NCBI GenBank assembly: GCA_963728965.1
Contig: CAVSMH010000002.1
Coordinates: 62,001-126,000, forward strand
DNA from: DASQZT01 sp963728965
Lineage (GTDB): Bacteria > Acidobacteriota > Terriglobia > Bryobacterales > Bryobacteraceae
Reading direction: 5' to 3'
Length of the DNA stretch: 64,000 nucleotides
Part shown: positions 7,998 to 17,971 of the stretch, one piece after another
Position numbering within the stretch: position 1 is the stretch's first letter
Layout of the letters: each line of letters opens with the position of its first letter
Translations under genes and position numbers: made by a program
The notes under the pieces: model-generated
What the model was told of the DNA's origin: nothing
What the model saw: the letters and a program-made list of their open reading frames with translations, nothing else
Databases searched by the model: none

Positions 7998-8741
7998 TTG
8001 CAATTTTTTCCTTTATTCCTGATCACCGGTATGATAACCTTGCCGCCGGTGATTCTTTCCGGCGCAGAGCGCGACCATTCGGGCGAACTCTCGCGAAATA
8101 AGTTATCGGCTTCGGTCTTCGAAAAGCTACTGACGTTCATCCTGGGAGGCCACTGGAACGAGGGGGAGCGCATCCCGCCCGAACGCGAACTGAGTCAGGA
8201 ACTCGGCGTAGGCCGTCCCTCCCTCCGAGAGGCTCTTAAGGCCCTGGAACTGATCGGCATGATCGAGTGCCGGGTTGGCGATGGGACGTTTGTCTGCGAG
8301 CGCTCGACGTTCCTGTCACGCCCACTGCTATGGGCAATTACCGGAAGCGGGCTGACGCGCGTAGACGAGCTGGTAGAGTCCCGCCTGGTCCTGGAGTGCG
8401 AAATTGCGGCATTCGCCGCCTCCCGCGCGACGCCGGGGGAACTGGCTTTGATAGAGGCCGAGGTCCATCGAATGCGGCGTGGCTCCGCCTCTGCCGATGT
8501 GCTGATGGACGCCGACATGAAGTTTCACATGGGTATCGCCGTCGCTTCGCACAATCAACTCCTGTTGAATGCGGTCCAGATGATCCGCAGCCTGATGCAG
8601 CAGTGGATGCTTGTAACGCTGCACGTGCCGGGTGTCGGGGTCAAAGTATTTGCGCAGCACGAGGCGATTGTTGCCTGCGTCCGGGCGGGGGACGCCGCGG
8701 GCGCGCGTAGTGCGATGCGAAGTCACTTAGCAGGCTGCTGA
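7998..8741 (+). CDS. FadR-subfamily GntR transcriptional regulator with MITE-altered C-terminus
   Basis: A winged helix-turn-helix of GntR type (about residues 32-90, including PPERELSQELGVGRPSLREA) is followed by an all-helical FCD ligand domain (about 120-243). The FCD domain shows D/H ligands for a metal-bound organic acid (DADMKFH, QHEAIV, SHL). Such proteins repress genes for sugar-acid or carboxylate use. The TTG start at 7998 is uncertain; ATG 8031 is an alternative that keeps the whole DNA-binding domain. The last codons (AGC, then TGA at 8739-8741) come from an inserted repeat element. Removing it would let the frame run about 26 codons further. Confidence 0.82.
   Translation: MQFFPLFLITGMITLPPVILSGAERDHSGELSRNKLSASVFEKLLTFILGGHWNEGERIPPERELSQELGVGRPSLREALKALELIGMIECRVGDGTFVCERSTFLSRPLLWAITGSGLTRVDELVESRLVLECEIAAFAASRATPGELALIEAEVHRMRRGSASADVLMDADMKFHMGIAVASHNQLLLNAVQMIRSLMQQWMLVTLHVPGVGVKVFAQHEAIVACVRAGDAAGARSAMRSHLAGC
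8022..8053. promoter_or_regulatory. inverted repeat, possible operator near the regulator start
   Basis: ATCACCGG (8022-8029) and CCGGTGAT (8046-8053) form a perfect 8-bp inverted repeat with 16 bases between. It overlaps the alternative ATG 8031 of the regulator and lies just past the divergent MBL gene start. It could be an autoregulatory operator or an mRNA hairpin. Sequence alone cannot separate these. Confidence 0.3.
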
Positions 8742-8861
8742 AAAAGTCCCCGGACTACTTAGAATGGCACTTACCAACAGCCGCAAACTGTTGATTCTAC
8801 GTTTGACGGAGCGAGACATTGGGTGCTTTCGGGCATCGAAATACCCTTTTTCAGCAACCTG
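8731..8861. mobile_element. MITE-like non-autonomous element, 131 bp, with 4-bp target duplication
   Basis: The ends are imperfect inverted repeats: CAGGCTGCTGAAAAAG at 8731 and, on the other strand, CAGGTTGCTGAAAAAG ending at 8861. TTAG flanks it on both sides (8727-8730 and 8862-8865), which is a target-site duplication. TTAG fits the YTAR-type target known for the IS5 group, so an IS5-like transposase may have moved it; this family link is tentative. The element encodes nothing. It supplies the stop codon of the regulator gene. Confidence 0.75.
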
Positions 8862-8933
8862 TTAGAGGAAATGGGCGGGCTTCTGATAAGAATCAAGTCC
8901 TGCGTTTGATCGGGACGGAGAGGGTTGTTCGCT

Positions 8934-11060
8934 TTGAGGGTTGTTAGGACGATTCTGGCCTTTGCAGTGCTGCCGGTACTCCCGGCTCAGACGGACTGGC
9001 CGGCATATGGCCATGACCCGGGCCAGACGCGCTACTCCCCTCTCCGGCAGATCAACACTGGAAATGTAAGTCGCTTAAGGCGGGCGTGGACTTATCACAC
9101 CGGCGAAACGGGACGGCAGTTTGAGACGAGCCCGCTGATGATCGGCGATACCCTGTATCTGACCACGCAGAACCAACGTGTCGTGGCTCTCGATGCGGTC
9201 ACGGGGCACGAAGTCTGGACCTATGATCCGAAAGTCGCGCGAGCCCGAGAGCATCGCGGCGTATCTTACTGGCCCGGAGATGCAAACACTCCGTCTCGAA
9301 TCGTCCTGGGTACCGCGGACGGCCGCCTGATTGCGCTCGATGCGAAAACCGGCAAGCCAACTGCCGGGTTCGGCGATAACGGAGTGGTGGATCTCCGAGC
9401 CGGGGTCGCTGACGATTTCCCGAAGGCCTCGTACGGCATTACTTCGCCGCCGGCCGTCTACCGGGATCTGGTAATTGTAGGGCCATCCACTCAGGAAGGA
9501 CCGGATCGCGGACCCTCTGGTGACCCGCGAGCCTACGACGTCCGCACCGGCAAACTGGTCTGGCGCTTCCATACCGTGCCGCGGCCTGGTGAACCGGGCA
9601 ACGATACCTGGGGGCCCGGAGGCTGGAAGGACCGGGCGGGCCCGAGCCTGTGGGGCCTCATTTCCGTGGATACGGAGCGTGGGATTGTCTTTGTTCCAAC
9701 GGGCAACCCCGCCGACAGCTTCTATGGAGGCAACCGCAAGGGGACCGACCTCTACGCGAACAGCGTGATCGCGTTGGATGCCGCCACCGGCAAGTTGCGC
9801 TGGTACTACCAGATGGTGCATCACGACATTTTCGACTACGACGTGGCCGGCGCCCCCGCGCTGGTCACCGTGGTGCGCAATGGCAGAAGCATACCGGCGG
9901 TCGCGGAGATCACCAAGATGGGCCTCTTGTTCATGCTGAACCGCGAAACCGGCCGGCCCATCTTCGGCGTGGAAGAGCGGGCGGTTCCGAGGAGTGACGT
10001 TCCCGGCGAAGATGCATGGCCCACCCAGCCATTCCCGATCAAGCCGCCGCCATTGGCGCGCAATACGATTTCCCGGGACGACCTCTTCGAGCGCACGGCG
10101 GAATCCAAACGCTACTGCCTGGAACTGTTTGACCGTCTCCGAAACGAAGGTCCCTACACTCCGTATGGCTTGACCAAGCCTACACTTGAGTTCCCCGGAG
10201 CCATGGGTGGCGGCAACTGGGGCGGCGTCTCCTTCGATCCGTCGCTTGGATATATCTTCGTCAACACAACCAACATGGGGGCATGGGGCCACATGGCGCC
10301 CACAGCCGCCGGATCTCCGATGCCCTATCACAACGAGAGCGGCTACGCACGATTCCTCGACCAGGACGGATACCCCTGTCAGCGTCCGCCCTGGGGCGAG
10401 TTGAGCGCCGTAAACGCCAACACCGGGGACGTGGTATGGCGAGTGCCGCTGGGTAACTTCGATGAAATCGCCGCTGCCGGTTTCCCGAATGCGGGGACGC
10501 CCAACGTGGGCGGCAGCCTGGCCACCGCGGGTGGCCTGGTGTTTATCGCGGCGACCAACGACTTCCGCTTCCGGGCATTCGATTCCAGGACCGGGAGAGA
10601 ATTGTGGGTGACCCGTCTGGATGCCACCGGCAACGCCTCGCCAATCAGCTATCGTGGCCGGGATGGTAGACAATACGTGGTCATCGCGGTCGGCGGCCCT
10701 GCGCACCTGCGCAACGTCGGCGATAACACTAAGAACGTTGCGGACAGCCTGATTGCGTTTGCGCTGCCATCGGGCAACCAACCTGCTGCCGACATCGTCA
10801 GCTCCGCCCACCCGCGGCTGAGTCACGACCGCCCTGCGCTGAAAGCGGCGGTGCGGATGTCGGAGCAGCAGGAGAAAAGTCTCGTTTCACGGGTTTGCTC
10901 GAAATGCCATGGGATTTCGACGTTGACCGGCAGGCGGCTGAGCCGCGACGAATGGATCGATGAAGTGGACGACATGGTGGCACGCGGCGCCGAGGCTACG
11001 GATGACGACGTTGCGGTGATCGTGGACTACTTGACACGGAAGTACGGCCGGCCCAATTAA
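8934..11060 (+). CDS. exported PQQ-dependent alcohol/aldose dehydrogenase with C-terminal haem c motif
   Basis: This quinoprotein of about 708 residues has an eight-bladed propeller fold, shown by repeated blade motifs (ALDAVTGHEVW, ALDAKTGKPT, ALDAATGKLRW, AFDSRTGRELW). It oxidises alcohols or sugars in the periplasm with PQQ. A signal peptide precedes QTDWPAYGHD. The last ~70 residues hold one CSKCH haem c motif, so electrons can leave through a covalently bound haem. The TTG at 8934 is preferred because GGAGAGG (8917-8923) lies ten bases upstream; TTG 8925 is the alternative. No PQQ biosynthesis genes are in the window. It follows the MITE directly, so the insertion may also have changed its promoter. 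Confidence 0.87.
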   Translation: MRVVRTILAFAVLPVLPAQTDWPAYGHDPGQTRYSPLRQINTGNVSRLRRAWTYHTGETGRQFETSPLMIGDTLYLTTQNQRVVALDAVTGHEVWTYDPKVARAREHRGVSYWPGDANTPSRIVLGTADGRLIALDAKTGKPTAGFGDNGVVDLRAGVADDFPKASYGITSPPAVYRDLVIVGPSTQEGPDRGPSGDPRAYDVRTGKLVWRFHTVPRPGEPGNDTWGPGGWKDRAGPSLWGLISVDTERGIVFVPTGNPADSFYGGNRKGTDLYANSVIALDAATGKLRWYYQMVHHDIFDYDVAGAPALVTVVRNGRSIPAVAEITKMGLLFMLNRETGRPIFGVEERAVPRSDVPGEDAWPTQPFPIKPPPLARNTISRDDLFERTAESKRYCLELFDRLRNEGPYTPYGLTKPTLEFPGAMGGGNWGGVSFDPSLGYIFVNTTNMGAWGHMAPTAAGSPMPYHNESGYARFLDQDGYPCQRPPWGELSAVNANTGDVVWRVPLGNFDEIAAAGFPNAGTPNVGGSLATAGGLVFIAATNDFRFRAFDSRTGRELWVTRLDATGNASPISYRGRDGRQYVVIAVGGPAHLRNVGDNTKNVADSLIAFALPSGNQPAADIVSSAHPRLSHDRPALKAAVRMSEQQEKSLVSRVCSKCHGISTLTGRRLSRDEWIDEVDDMVARGAEATDDDVAVIVDYLTRKYGRPN

Positions 11061-11107
11061 CCGGCCAGATAGACGCCGGCGAATCAACGCGTCTGGGAGG
11101 GGCTGAG

Positions 11108-11530
11108 ATGAAATTTTCGAGAAGAGAACTGCCATTTCTGTGGCCTGCGCTCGCGGCAGCGCAAAGCAACGGTGGGGTCAAGCCGCTGCCTTCGGCGGCG
11201 TTCCGCTTGGAGGACCTCCCGGCGAGGAAGAGCGGCTCGATGACCTCCCGCCAGATCCTGAAAGGCACGACTCACGCCGGTTTCCGGATCGATGTGCACG
11301 AGTCGGAACTTCCGGCAGGTGAATCGCCGCATCCGCCGCACCATCACATCCACGAGGAAGTCCTGCTCCTTCGGGAAGGGGTGCTGGATGTCGGCATCGA
11401 CGGCCGCATTACCCGCCTGGGGCCCGGCTCCGTGGCGTACTTCGCCTCCAACCAGGAGCACGGCTGGCACAACGTGGGCCAGGTAGCCGCCAGGTATTTC
11501 GTGCTGGCGCTCGGTGACGATGAGGCGTGA
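11108..11530 (+). CDS. exported cupin-domain protein
   Basis: This 140-residue protein has a short N-terminal export signal (RRELPFLWPALAAAQS) and one cupin barrel. The first cupin motif is visible as HPPHHHIHEEVLLL, and the second follows as GPGSVAYFASNQEHGWHN. The histidines could bind a metal. Small cupins of this type often store, isomerise or sense organic acids; the role here is unknown. GGGAGG at 11095-11100 supports the start. It sits 47 bp after the PQQ dehydrogenase and is probably cotranscribed. Confidence 0.78.
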   Translation: MKFSRRELPFLWPALAAAQSNGGVKPLPSAAFRLEDLPARKSGSMTSRQILKGTTHAGFRIDVHESELPAGESPHPPHHHIHEEVLLLREGVLDVGIDGRITRLGPGSVAYFASNQEHGWHNVGQVAARYFVLALGDDEA

Positions 11531-11707
11531 AGCGGTTGTGCCGGCGATGGAACATTGAAGACGGTTGGGTATGTCACTTACTTAGTAATTACGAACACTG
11601 CGATCTACGATGGATCGTATCCGAGCACGGTAGCTTCTAACATGGTGCGCTTTCCGGATGGCTGACATGTTCTGCCTCCATATCGCGCTTCGATTGGGAG
11701 GTGTCTC

Positions 11708-14700
11708 ATGGACATCGGATTCTCTAAACGTCTCTCGTTCCGCGCCGGCTTCTGTCTGGCGCTTGGCATGATGTTCCTTGCTCCCCGGCATGCGGTTGGT
11801 CAATCCGTTTACGGCACGATCACGGGAAGCATAACGATTCGACTCACGCAGCGGTGGTAAGCGCCCGCGTTTCTGCGGTCAATCCGGCTACCCGCTTTAC
11901 ACGGGAAACGCTGAGTAACTCTACCGGCGTTTACACGCTGCCCAACCTGCTGCCGGGCACGTATACCGTGACGGTCTCCGCACCGGGCTTTCAAGCCTAC
12001 ACTCGAACCAGCGTCGACGTGACGGTTCAGGCGCTCACGCGCGTGGATGCCACGCTCGAAGTCGGCAATGTCAACCAAACCCTTACCGTTTCGGCCGACG
12101 CGGCCACGCTCCAGACTGACCGGGCGGACGTGCATTCCGAGGTGAGCGGACAGATCCTGAACAACGCCCCCGTCCCGGTTGGCAGGAACTACCAGATGCT
12201 GTTCGTCACCGTGCCGGGTGTTTCGCCTCCCCAGAGTGGGCATTCCTTCGGAGCCAATCCAACACGGTCGGTCGCTTTCACCGTCAACGGAGGAAGCGTC
12301 AACGCCAATGATACCCGGGTAGACGGCGCCGGAACGCGAAACTTCGCCGCTCCGGACACCAACCAATACGTCCCGGCCCTGGAGGCCATCGAGACGGTCA
12401 GTGTCGCTACAGGATCGTTCGATGCCGATCAGTCCACCGGTGGCGGGTTCATTAACGTCTCGGTCAAGAACGGCACCAACGACCTTCACGGCTCGTTGTT
12501 TGAAGACCACGCCGATCGGGATCTCAGCGCCTATCCCTGGCTCGGAGACCGCTCCAAGCCCAAACTTCCGTTCATTAACAACCAGTTCGGTGGGACGATC
12601 GGCGGACCGATCCGCAAGAACAAGCTTTTCTACTTCATCAGCTACGACGGCACGCGGCTGGTCCAAGGCAGTGCGGTTGCGGGGCAGGTTCCCACGGCCC
12701 TGATGAAGACAGGTAATCTGTCGGCTTCCCCCACTCCGATCTACGATCCATTGACGGGCGCCGCCGATGGCAGCGGGAGGACTCCTTTCACCGGCAACAT
12801 CATCCCGGCCTCCCGCATCGATTCCGGCATCCAGGCTCTGCTCGCGAGCGGCGCGTGGTCCGACCCCAACCGCGCCGGATCGGGGGCTTACGGGCTGGGA
12901 CAGGATTTCCTCTGTTCGGGATGCCAGGGCAACAGCGGCGCGCGCCGCGACCAATGGGATTCCAAGCTCAATTGGAATCCGAACAGCAAGCTCAGCATGT
13001 TTGCCCGAATCGGCTTCAACGATAGCTCCTGGTACGATCCACAGATCCTCGGACTGCTCGGCGGTCCGCCGGTCAGTCCCGCCAACGGAGCCGTCGGCGT
13101 CGGGGGTGCGCACCTCTTCAATGGAACTGTTTCGGCCACATACATCTTCACGCCGAGCTTGTTCGTGGATGCCTATTTCGGCTACGACCGCAATGACATG
13201 TTCAGCAACCAGCCGAACCAGGACAAGAACCTCGCCTGGACGATGCTGAAAATTTCTGGCCTGGATACGTCCGGCCTCTCACCGAGCAGAGAGGCACAAC
13301 AAAACGGGATGCCGCTCATGGCGATCGATGGATTCACGACGCTGGGACCCGCGAATCAGTATCAGCCGCAGCGGTATCGCGACCCCGAACGCAACTATGA
13401 CGCCAGCATCAACTGGCAGAAAGGCGCGCACAATTTCCGGGGCGGTTTCGAAGCCGACCTTCAGGACTCCAACGAAGTTCAGTATGAGATCGTCGGAAAC
13501 AGCTATGTCACGAATGCGGGCGGCTTTCACTTTGCCCAGGGAACCACGCAACTGAAGGGTGGTGCCGCAGGCAACGACTTCAATGCCTTTGGCTCTTTCC
13601 TTTTGGGCATGCCTCAGGAAGCCGGCCGGATCAACCTCTTCAGCCAGATTCGGGTTCCCCAGGACCAGTTGGACGAGTTTTCGATCCGGGAGAGGAGCTT
13701 CAGCGCCTATTTCCGCGACCGGTGGCAGGTCTCACCAAAGCTGACCGTGAGTTACGGCTTTCGGGCGGACTATTTCCGGTTCCCGAGGCGCGCCGGCACG
13801 GGAGTCGAATACTACAACCCCCACAACAACACCATGGTGGTCTGCGGCGTCGGTGGAGTTCCCGAGGATTGCGGCATCACGAGGGACCGCACATTCGTGA
13901 CCCCGCGGCTCGGGATCGCCTACCGGGTGACGAATTCCACGGTGGTCAGAGCGGGATACAGCATGGTGGCAGACCCGATCTTCTTTGAAGGCCATTCCCA
14001 GTCCGGCCGCGAGAACTTTCCGTACCTGGCTGCCCAACTTCTGCTCCCGCCCAACAGCCTTTCTTATTCCACGACTCTTCGCCAGGGGCTTCCCGCCGTG
14101 CCCACTCCCGACCTGAGCACCGGCACCGTGCCGATACCGGGATTTGCCTTCGCGGAGACCTACGACAACTCCAACTACGCGCGGGGCCACATCCAGACCT
14201 GGAACCTCACCCTGGAACAGCGGGTGCGAAGCTGGAGCGCCTCGGCCGGCTACGTGGGCGTCCGCTATGTTGACGCGCAGAGCAATCTGCAAATGAACTG
14301 GTCGCCCATCAACGGAGGAACCGCTGGGCAGATCCTCAACCGGTTGAACGGGCGAACCGCCTCCACTCTCTATATGGGCACCATGGGAACCAATACTTAC
14401 GACGGATTGCAGACACGCCTCCAGCGCCATTTTGCAGGCGGCTACCAGGTCGCTCTGACGTACGCGTTCAGCAAAGCGTTGGGCTATGGCACGTCCGCTC
14501 CGGTCCAGATTCCACAGTACTGGGGTCTCAACCGCGGTCCTCAGTCGACCGATATCGCTCACTCTTTCTCTGCGGTGAGTGTCGCCGAACTCCCATTCGG
14601 CAAGAACAAACACTGGCTGCAGAGCGGAATCGCCTCCCGTATCGCCGGCGGCTGGCAACTGAGTGGACTCGTGGTCGCCCACAGCGGCCCTCCGTTCACA

Positions 14701-15099
14701 GCCGGAGCGTCAGCCGCAACGCTGAATGCCCCGTATTCCGGCCAATTCGCCAACTGCCTCGCGGCGCCCCAAGAACTCGGCAGTATCCTGCAATGGTATT
14801 CACGATCCACCTTTGCGGTTCCCTCTGCGGGCCGGTTCGGAACCTGCGGCATCAACCGGCTGCGCGGCCCGGGGCTGTTCAATGTGGATATGGGGCTTCA
14901 GCGCAGATTCGACATCACCGAGCGCGTGAACCTGTCGTTCCGGGCCGAAATGTTCAACGCCGCCAACACCCCGCACCACTCGATGTCGAGCACTTCGGTG
15001 AATAGCGGCACGTTCCTCCAGGCATTCAACATCGCCAACACCGGCCGCGAGGGAATCGAGCAGCGAGCCGTCCGGTTCGCTCTGAGATTGGGCTGGTGA
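11708..15099 (+). CDS. TonB-dependent outer-membrane receptor (Oar-like), interrupted by a one-base frameshift
   Basis: The receptor has a signal peptide from ATG 11708 (GGGAGG at 11696-11701), then QSVYGTITGSI, the start of a carboxypeptidase-regulatory-like domain. The frame then needs a shift: near 11834-11836 one base is missing, and the next frame continues as DSTHAAVVSARV through the rest of that domain, a TonB plug (about QILNNAPVPVGRNYQ) and a long beta barrel ending in RFALRLGW. In the uncorrected frame translation stops at TAA 11858. The downstream frame alone gives 1081 residues from a GTG at 11854, without a signal peptide. Such receptors import oligosaccharides and related polymers, which fits the hydrolase cluster upstream. 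A sequencing error is an equally good explanation for the shift. Confidence 0.85.
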
Positions 15100-15365
15100 G
15101 GTACTGGATGGGGGCCGGTTCCTGGTCCGGCCGGCTCCCCCTCCCAGCGGAACTGGCACAGGGCGATCACGGCGGCATCCCGGGCCGCATTCACCACCCA
15201 CGGATAGCTGCCGCGGCGCCCGGTGTGGAGACGCGCCGCGACTGCCGGATGGTCGGTACGCAGCCGCGGTTCACGAACCGGCAGGTGATGGGCCGCAGCA
15301 GCGTCGGCCGGGCCGCCGCTCTTGAGTGGTACGACTCGTGGCGGACCGACCCGCGAGCGTGCCGG
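15100..15365. other. intergenic stretch between convergent genes
   Basis: No gene is recognised. A GC-rich hairpin (15110-15118 with 15131-15141, two-base bulge) follows the receptor stop by 10 bases and may end its transcript, though it lacks a T-run. The rest shows no clear feature. Confidence 0.4.
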
Positions 15366-15734
15366 CTACTTCTCCAGCGGTAGTCCCGATTCCTTCAGCG
15401 CGCGCCAGCCGCCGTCGAGCGAGATGGCGTTGCTGTAGCCCATCTTTTGCAGATTGTCGGCCACCAGCGCCGAACGGTAGCCCCCGCCGCAATACAGCAC
15501 CAGCGTCGTCGCGTGGTCCGGCACCTTCTGCTCCACGTCGCGCTCGATGATGCCCTTGCTCAAATGCATCGCGCCCGATACGTGGCCAGCCGCCCATTCG
15601 CTCTCTTCGCGGGTATCCACCAGGACGTGCGGCTCCCCGGCGTCCACCATCCGCTCATAGCCGGCCAAATCGATCTGCTTCACGCGCGATTTCGCCTCGT
15701 TTACCAGTTGCAGGAATCCCGGACTGTGCACCAT
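15366..15734 (-). CDS. rhodanese-like domain protein
   Basis: This is a 122-residue single rhodanese domain. The active-site loop is YCGGGYRS with C82 as the sulfur-accepting residue, and the CH2A-type VDTREESEWAAGHV segment is present. Such proteins transfer sulfur from thiosulfate or persulfides, or act in sulfur relay. It is the third gene after murQ and murA on the minus strand, 9 bp beyond murA, so it is likely cotranscribed with them. A functional link to peptidoglycan synthesis is not obvious. Confidence 0.85.
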   Translation of the reverse strand: MVHSPGFLQLVNEAKSRVKQIDLAGYERMVDAGEPHVLVDTREESEWAAGHVSGAMHLSKGIIERDVEQKVPDHATTLVLYCGGGYRSALVADNLQKMGYSNAISLDGGWRALKESGLPLEK

Positions 15735-15743
15735 GCGTTTGAT

Positions 15744-17000
15744 TCACTCCACGCGGCGGATCTTAGCACCCACTCGCGCCAATTTCGCCTCGATTTTCTC
15801 ATAGCCGCGGTCGATGTGGTACACCCGGTCGATCACCGTCTCGCCTTTGGCCACCAGCGCGGCCAGCACCAGCGACGCGCTCGCCCGCAGATCCGAAGCG
15901 ATCACCCCAGCGCCGGTCAGCACGCGCGGCCCGGCCACGATCGCCTGCTTGCCGTCCAGCCGGATGTTGGCGCCCATGCGCGCCAGTTCCTGCGCGTGCA
16001 TGAAGCGGTTTTCGAAAATCGTCTCCACCACGATCGCGATGCCCTCCGCCTGCGTCATCAGCGCCATGTACTGCGCCTGCAAATCGGTGGCGAACCCCGG
16101 ATACTCCTCCGTGGTCACGTCCGCCGACCGCATGGCCGCGCCCCCCTGCACGCGCAGCGTCCCGTCGTCCGGTTGGGTCACCTCCACCCCGGCCTGTTGC
16201 AGCTTGGACACGAGCGCCCCCACGTGCTCGGGGTTGCAGTTTCGCACCGTTAGATCGCCGCCCGTGATCGCCGCGGCAATCAGAAAAGTGCCCGCTTCGA
16301 TCCGGTCGGGGATGATGGTGTGCTCGGCGCGGTGCAGTCTCTCCACCCCTTCAATGCGGATGGTCGACGTGCCGGCGCCCTCCACTTTGCCGCCCATCTT
16401 GTTGAGCAGTTCGGCCAGGTCCACCACTTCCGGCTCGCACGCCGCGTTGTTGAGCGTCGTTTCGCCCTTGGCCAGCACCGCCGCCATCATCAGGTCTTCG
16501 GTGCCGGTCACCGTGATCCGGTCGAAATGCACGCTTCCGCCGCGCAACCCGTCCGGTGCCTCCGCTTCGATGTACCCGTGCGACTGGTTGATTCGCGCGC
16601 CTAGTTGTTCCAGCCCGAAAATATGCAGGTTGATGGGCCGCGCGCCGATAGCGCAGCCGCCCGGCAGCGATACCCGCGCGCGCCCGCTGCGCGCCACCAG
16701 CGGCCCCAGCACCAGGCTCGATGCGCGCATCGTTTTCACCAGCTCGTACGGAGCTTCCGGGCAGACGATCTTCTGCGTCTCGAGCCGCACCGTGTCCCGC
16801 TCCACCTCCGCCTTCGCACCGATATCCACCAGCAGGCGCTGCATGGTGCGGATGTCGCGCACGCGCGGAATGCGCTTCAACGTCACCGGCTCCTCGGTCA
16901 GCAGCGTCGCCGCCAGCGCGGGCAGTGCCGAGTTCTTGGACCCGCTGACCGGCACCTCGCCCCGCAGCGCGGCGCCGCCCGTGATTACGAATTTATCCAT
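15744..17000 (-). CDS. murA: UDP-N-acetylglucosamine 1-carboxyvinyltransferase
   Basis: MurA adds enolpyruvate from phosphoenolpyruvate to UDP-GlcNAc, the first committed step of peptidoglycan synthesis in the cytoplasm. The 418-residue length is standard. The substrate-binding K22-N23 pair (SGSKN) and the catalytic loop PGGCAIG with C116 are intact; this cysteine is the target of fosfomycin in the family. The start overlaps the stop of murQ by 8 bp, which suggests translational coupling of cell-wall recycling with synthesis. Confidence 0.95.
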   Translation of the reverse strand: MDKFVITGGAALRGEVPVSGSKNSALPALAATLLTEEPVTLKRIPRVRDIRTMQRLLVDIGAKAEVERDTVRLETQKIVCPEAPYELVKTMRASSLVLGPLVARSGRARVSLPGGCAIGARPINLHIFGLEQLGARINQSHGYIEAEAPDGLRGGSVHFDRITVTGTEDLMMAAVLAKGETTLNNAACEPEVVDLAELLNKMGGKVEGAGTSTIRIEGVERLHRAEHTIIPDRIEAGTFLIAAAITGGDLTVRNCNPEHVGALVSKLQQAGVEVTQPDDGTLRVQGGAAMRSADVTTEEYPGFATDLQAQYMALMTQAEGIAIVVETIFENRFMHAQELARMGANIRLDGKQAIVAGPRVLTGAGVIASDLRASASLVLAALVAKGETVIDRVYHIDRGYEKIEAKLARVGAKIRRVE

Positions 17001-17889
17001 GGAGAGCTTTCGAAATCCTTCCGCCCGATTCGTCCAGCCGGCGTTCGGCCGCTTCGCGCGTAATCCCCGTTTTTCCCATCAGGATCGCCGCGGGTACCGA
17101 ACCGCCGGACGCTTCCAGCAACCCTTCGGCCTGTTCCAGCGGAACCCCCGCCGCCTGCGCCACGATCCGCCGCGCCCGGTCCCGCAGCTTCGCATTCTTC
17201 GGCTGCACATTCACCATCAGGTTTCCGTAAACGTAACCCATGCGGACGAACGCGGCCGTAGAGAGCATGTTCAATACCATCTTCTGCGCCGTTCCCGCTT
17301 TCATCCGCGTCGACCCGGCCACCACTTCCGGCCCGACCAGCGGCACGATGGGAATCGCCACCGCGCGCGCAAGCTCCGAATCCGGCGTGCAACAGATTCC
17401 CACCGTCACCGCGCCCAGTCGCGCCGCTTCCGCCACCGCCCCCAGCACATACGGCGTCCGCCCGCTGGCGGCGATGCCCACCAGCACGTCGCCGCCCTGA
17501 AACCCCCGCGCCGCAAGATCGCGGGCCCCGATGGCCGGATCGTCTTCGGTGGTCTCGGTGGCGCGGCTGAGCGCCGCTTCGCCCCCCGCCATGACGCCTT
17601 GCACGATTTCCGGAGAGACGTTGAACGTGGGCGGGCACTCGGACGCATCCAGCACTCCCAGCCGGCCGCTCGTTCCCGCCCCCAGGTAGAACAGCCTGCC
17701 GCCGCGCTCGAAGGCCGCCACGATCGCATCCACCGCCCGCGCAATCGCCGCAATCTCGCCCTCCACCGCCTGCGCCACCTTGCGGTCCTCGGCATTGATG
17801 ATCCGCAGAACTTCTTCGGTCGCCAGGCTGTCGATCGACGCCGAAGCGGGGTTCGGCTGTTCGGTGAGAAGATCCTGGAGGCCCGGCAT
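16993..17889 (-). CDS. murQ: N-acetylmuramic acid 6-phosphate etherase
   Basis: MurQ splits the lactyl ether of MurNAc-6-phosphate to give GlcNAc-6-phosphate in peptidoglycan recycling. The 298 residues contain the SIS sugar-isomerase fold with the phosphate-binding stretch GAGTSGRLG, the E of ASECPPTF as a catalytic-type residue, and the conserved block GSTRMKAGTAQK. It is first in the murQ-murA-rhodanese group and divergent from the gene at 17972. No MurNAc kinase or transporter is nearby, so its substrate must come from elsewhere. Confidence 0.94.
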   Translation of the reverse strand: MPGLQDLLTEQPNPASASIDSLATEEVLRIINAEDRKVAQAVEGEIAAIARAVDAIVAAFERGGRLFYLGAGTSGRLGVLDASECPPTFNVSPEIVQGVMAGGEAALSRATETTEDDPAIGARDLAARGFQGGDVLVGIAASGRTPYVLGAVAEAARLGAVTVGICCTPDSELARAVAIPIVPLVGPEVVAGSTRMKAGTAQKMVLNMLSTAAFVRMGYVYGNLMVNVQPKNAKLRDRARRIVAQAAGVPLEQAEGLLEASGGSVPAAILMGKTGITREAAERRLDESGGRISKALHG

Positions 17890-17971
17890 AGGCCCATCTT
17901 AGCAGCCGCGCCCCGCCCGGACCGGGCGCGCCGTTGGGTGTGTCCCCGAGTCCCGCGTTATATTCAAATGA

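Noticed and set aside
9075..10826. Minus-strand frame of 583 codons opposite the PQQ dehydrogenase
   Set aside because: Shadow of a clear propeller protein; no motif and no ribosome binding site.
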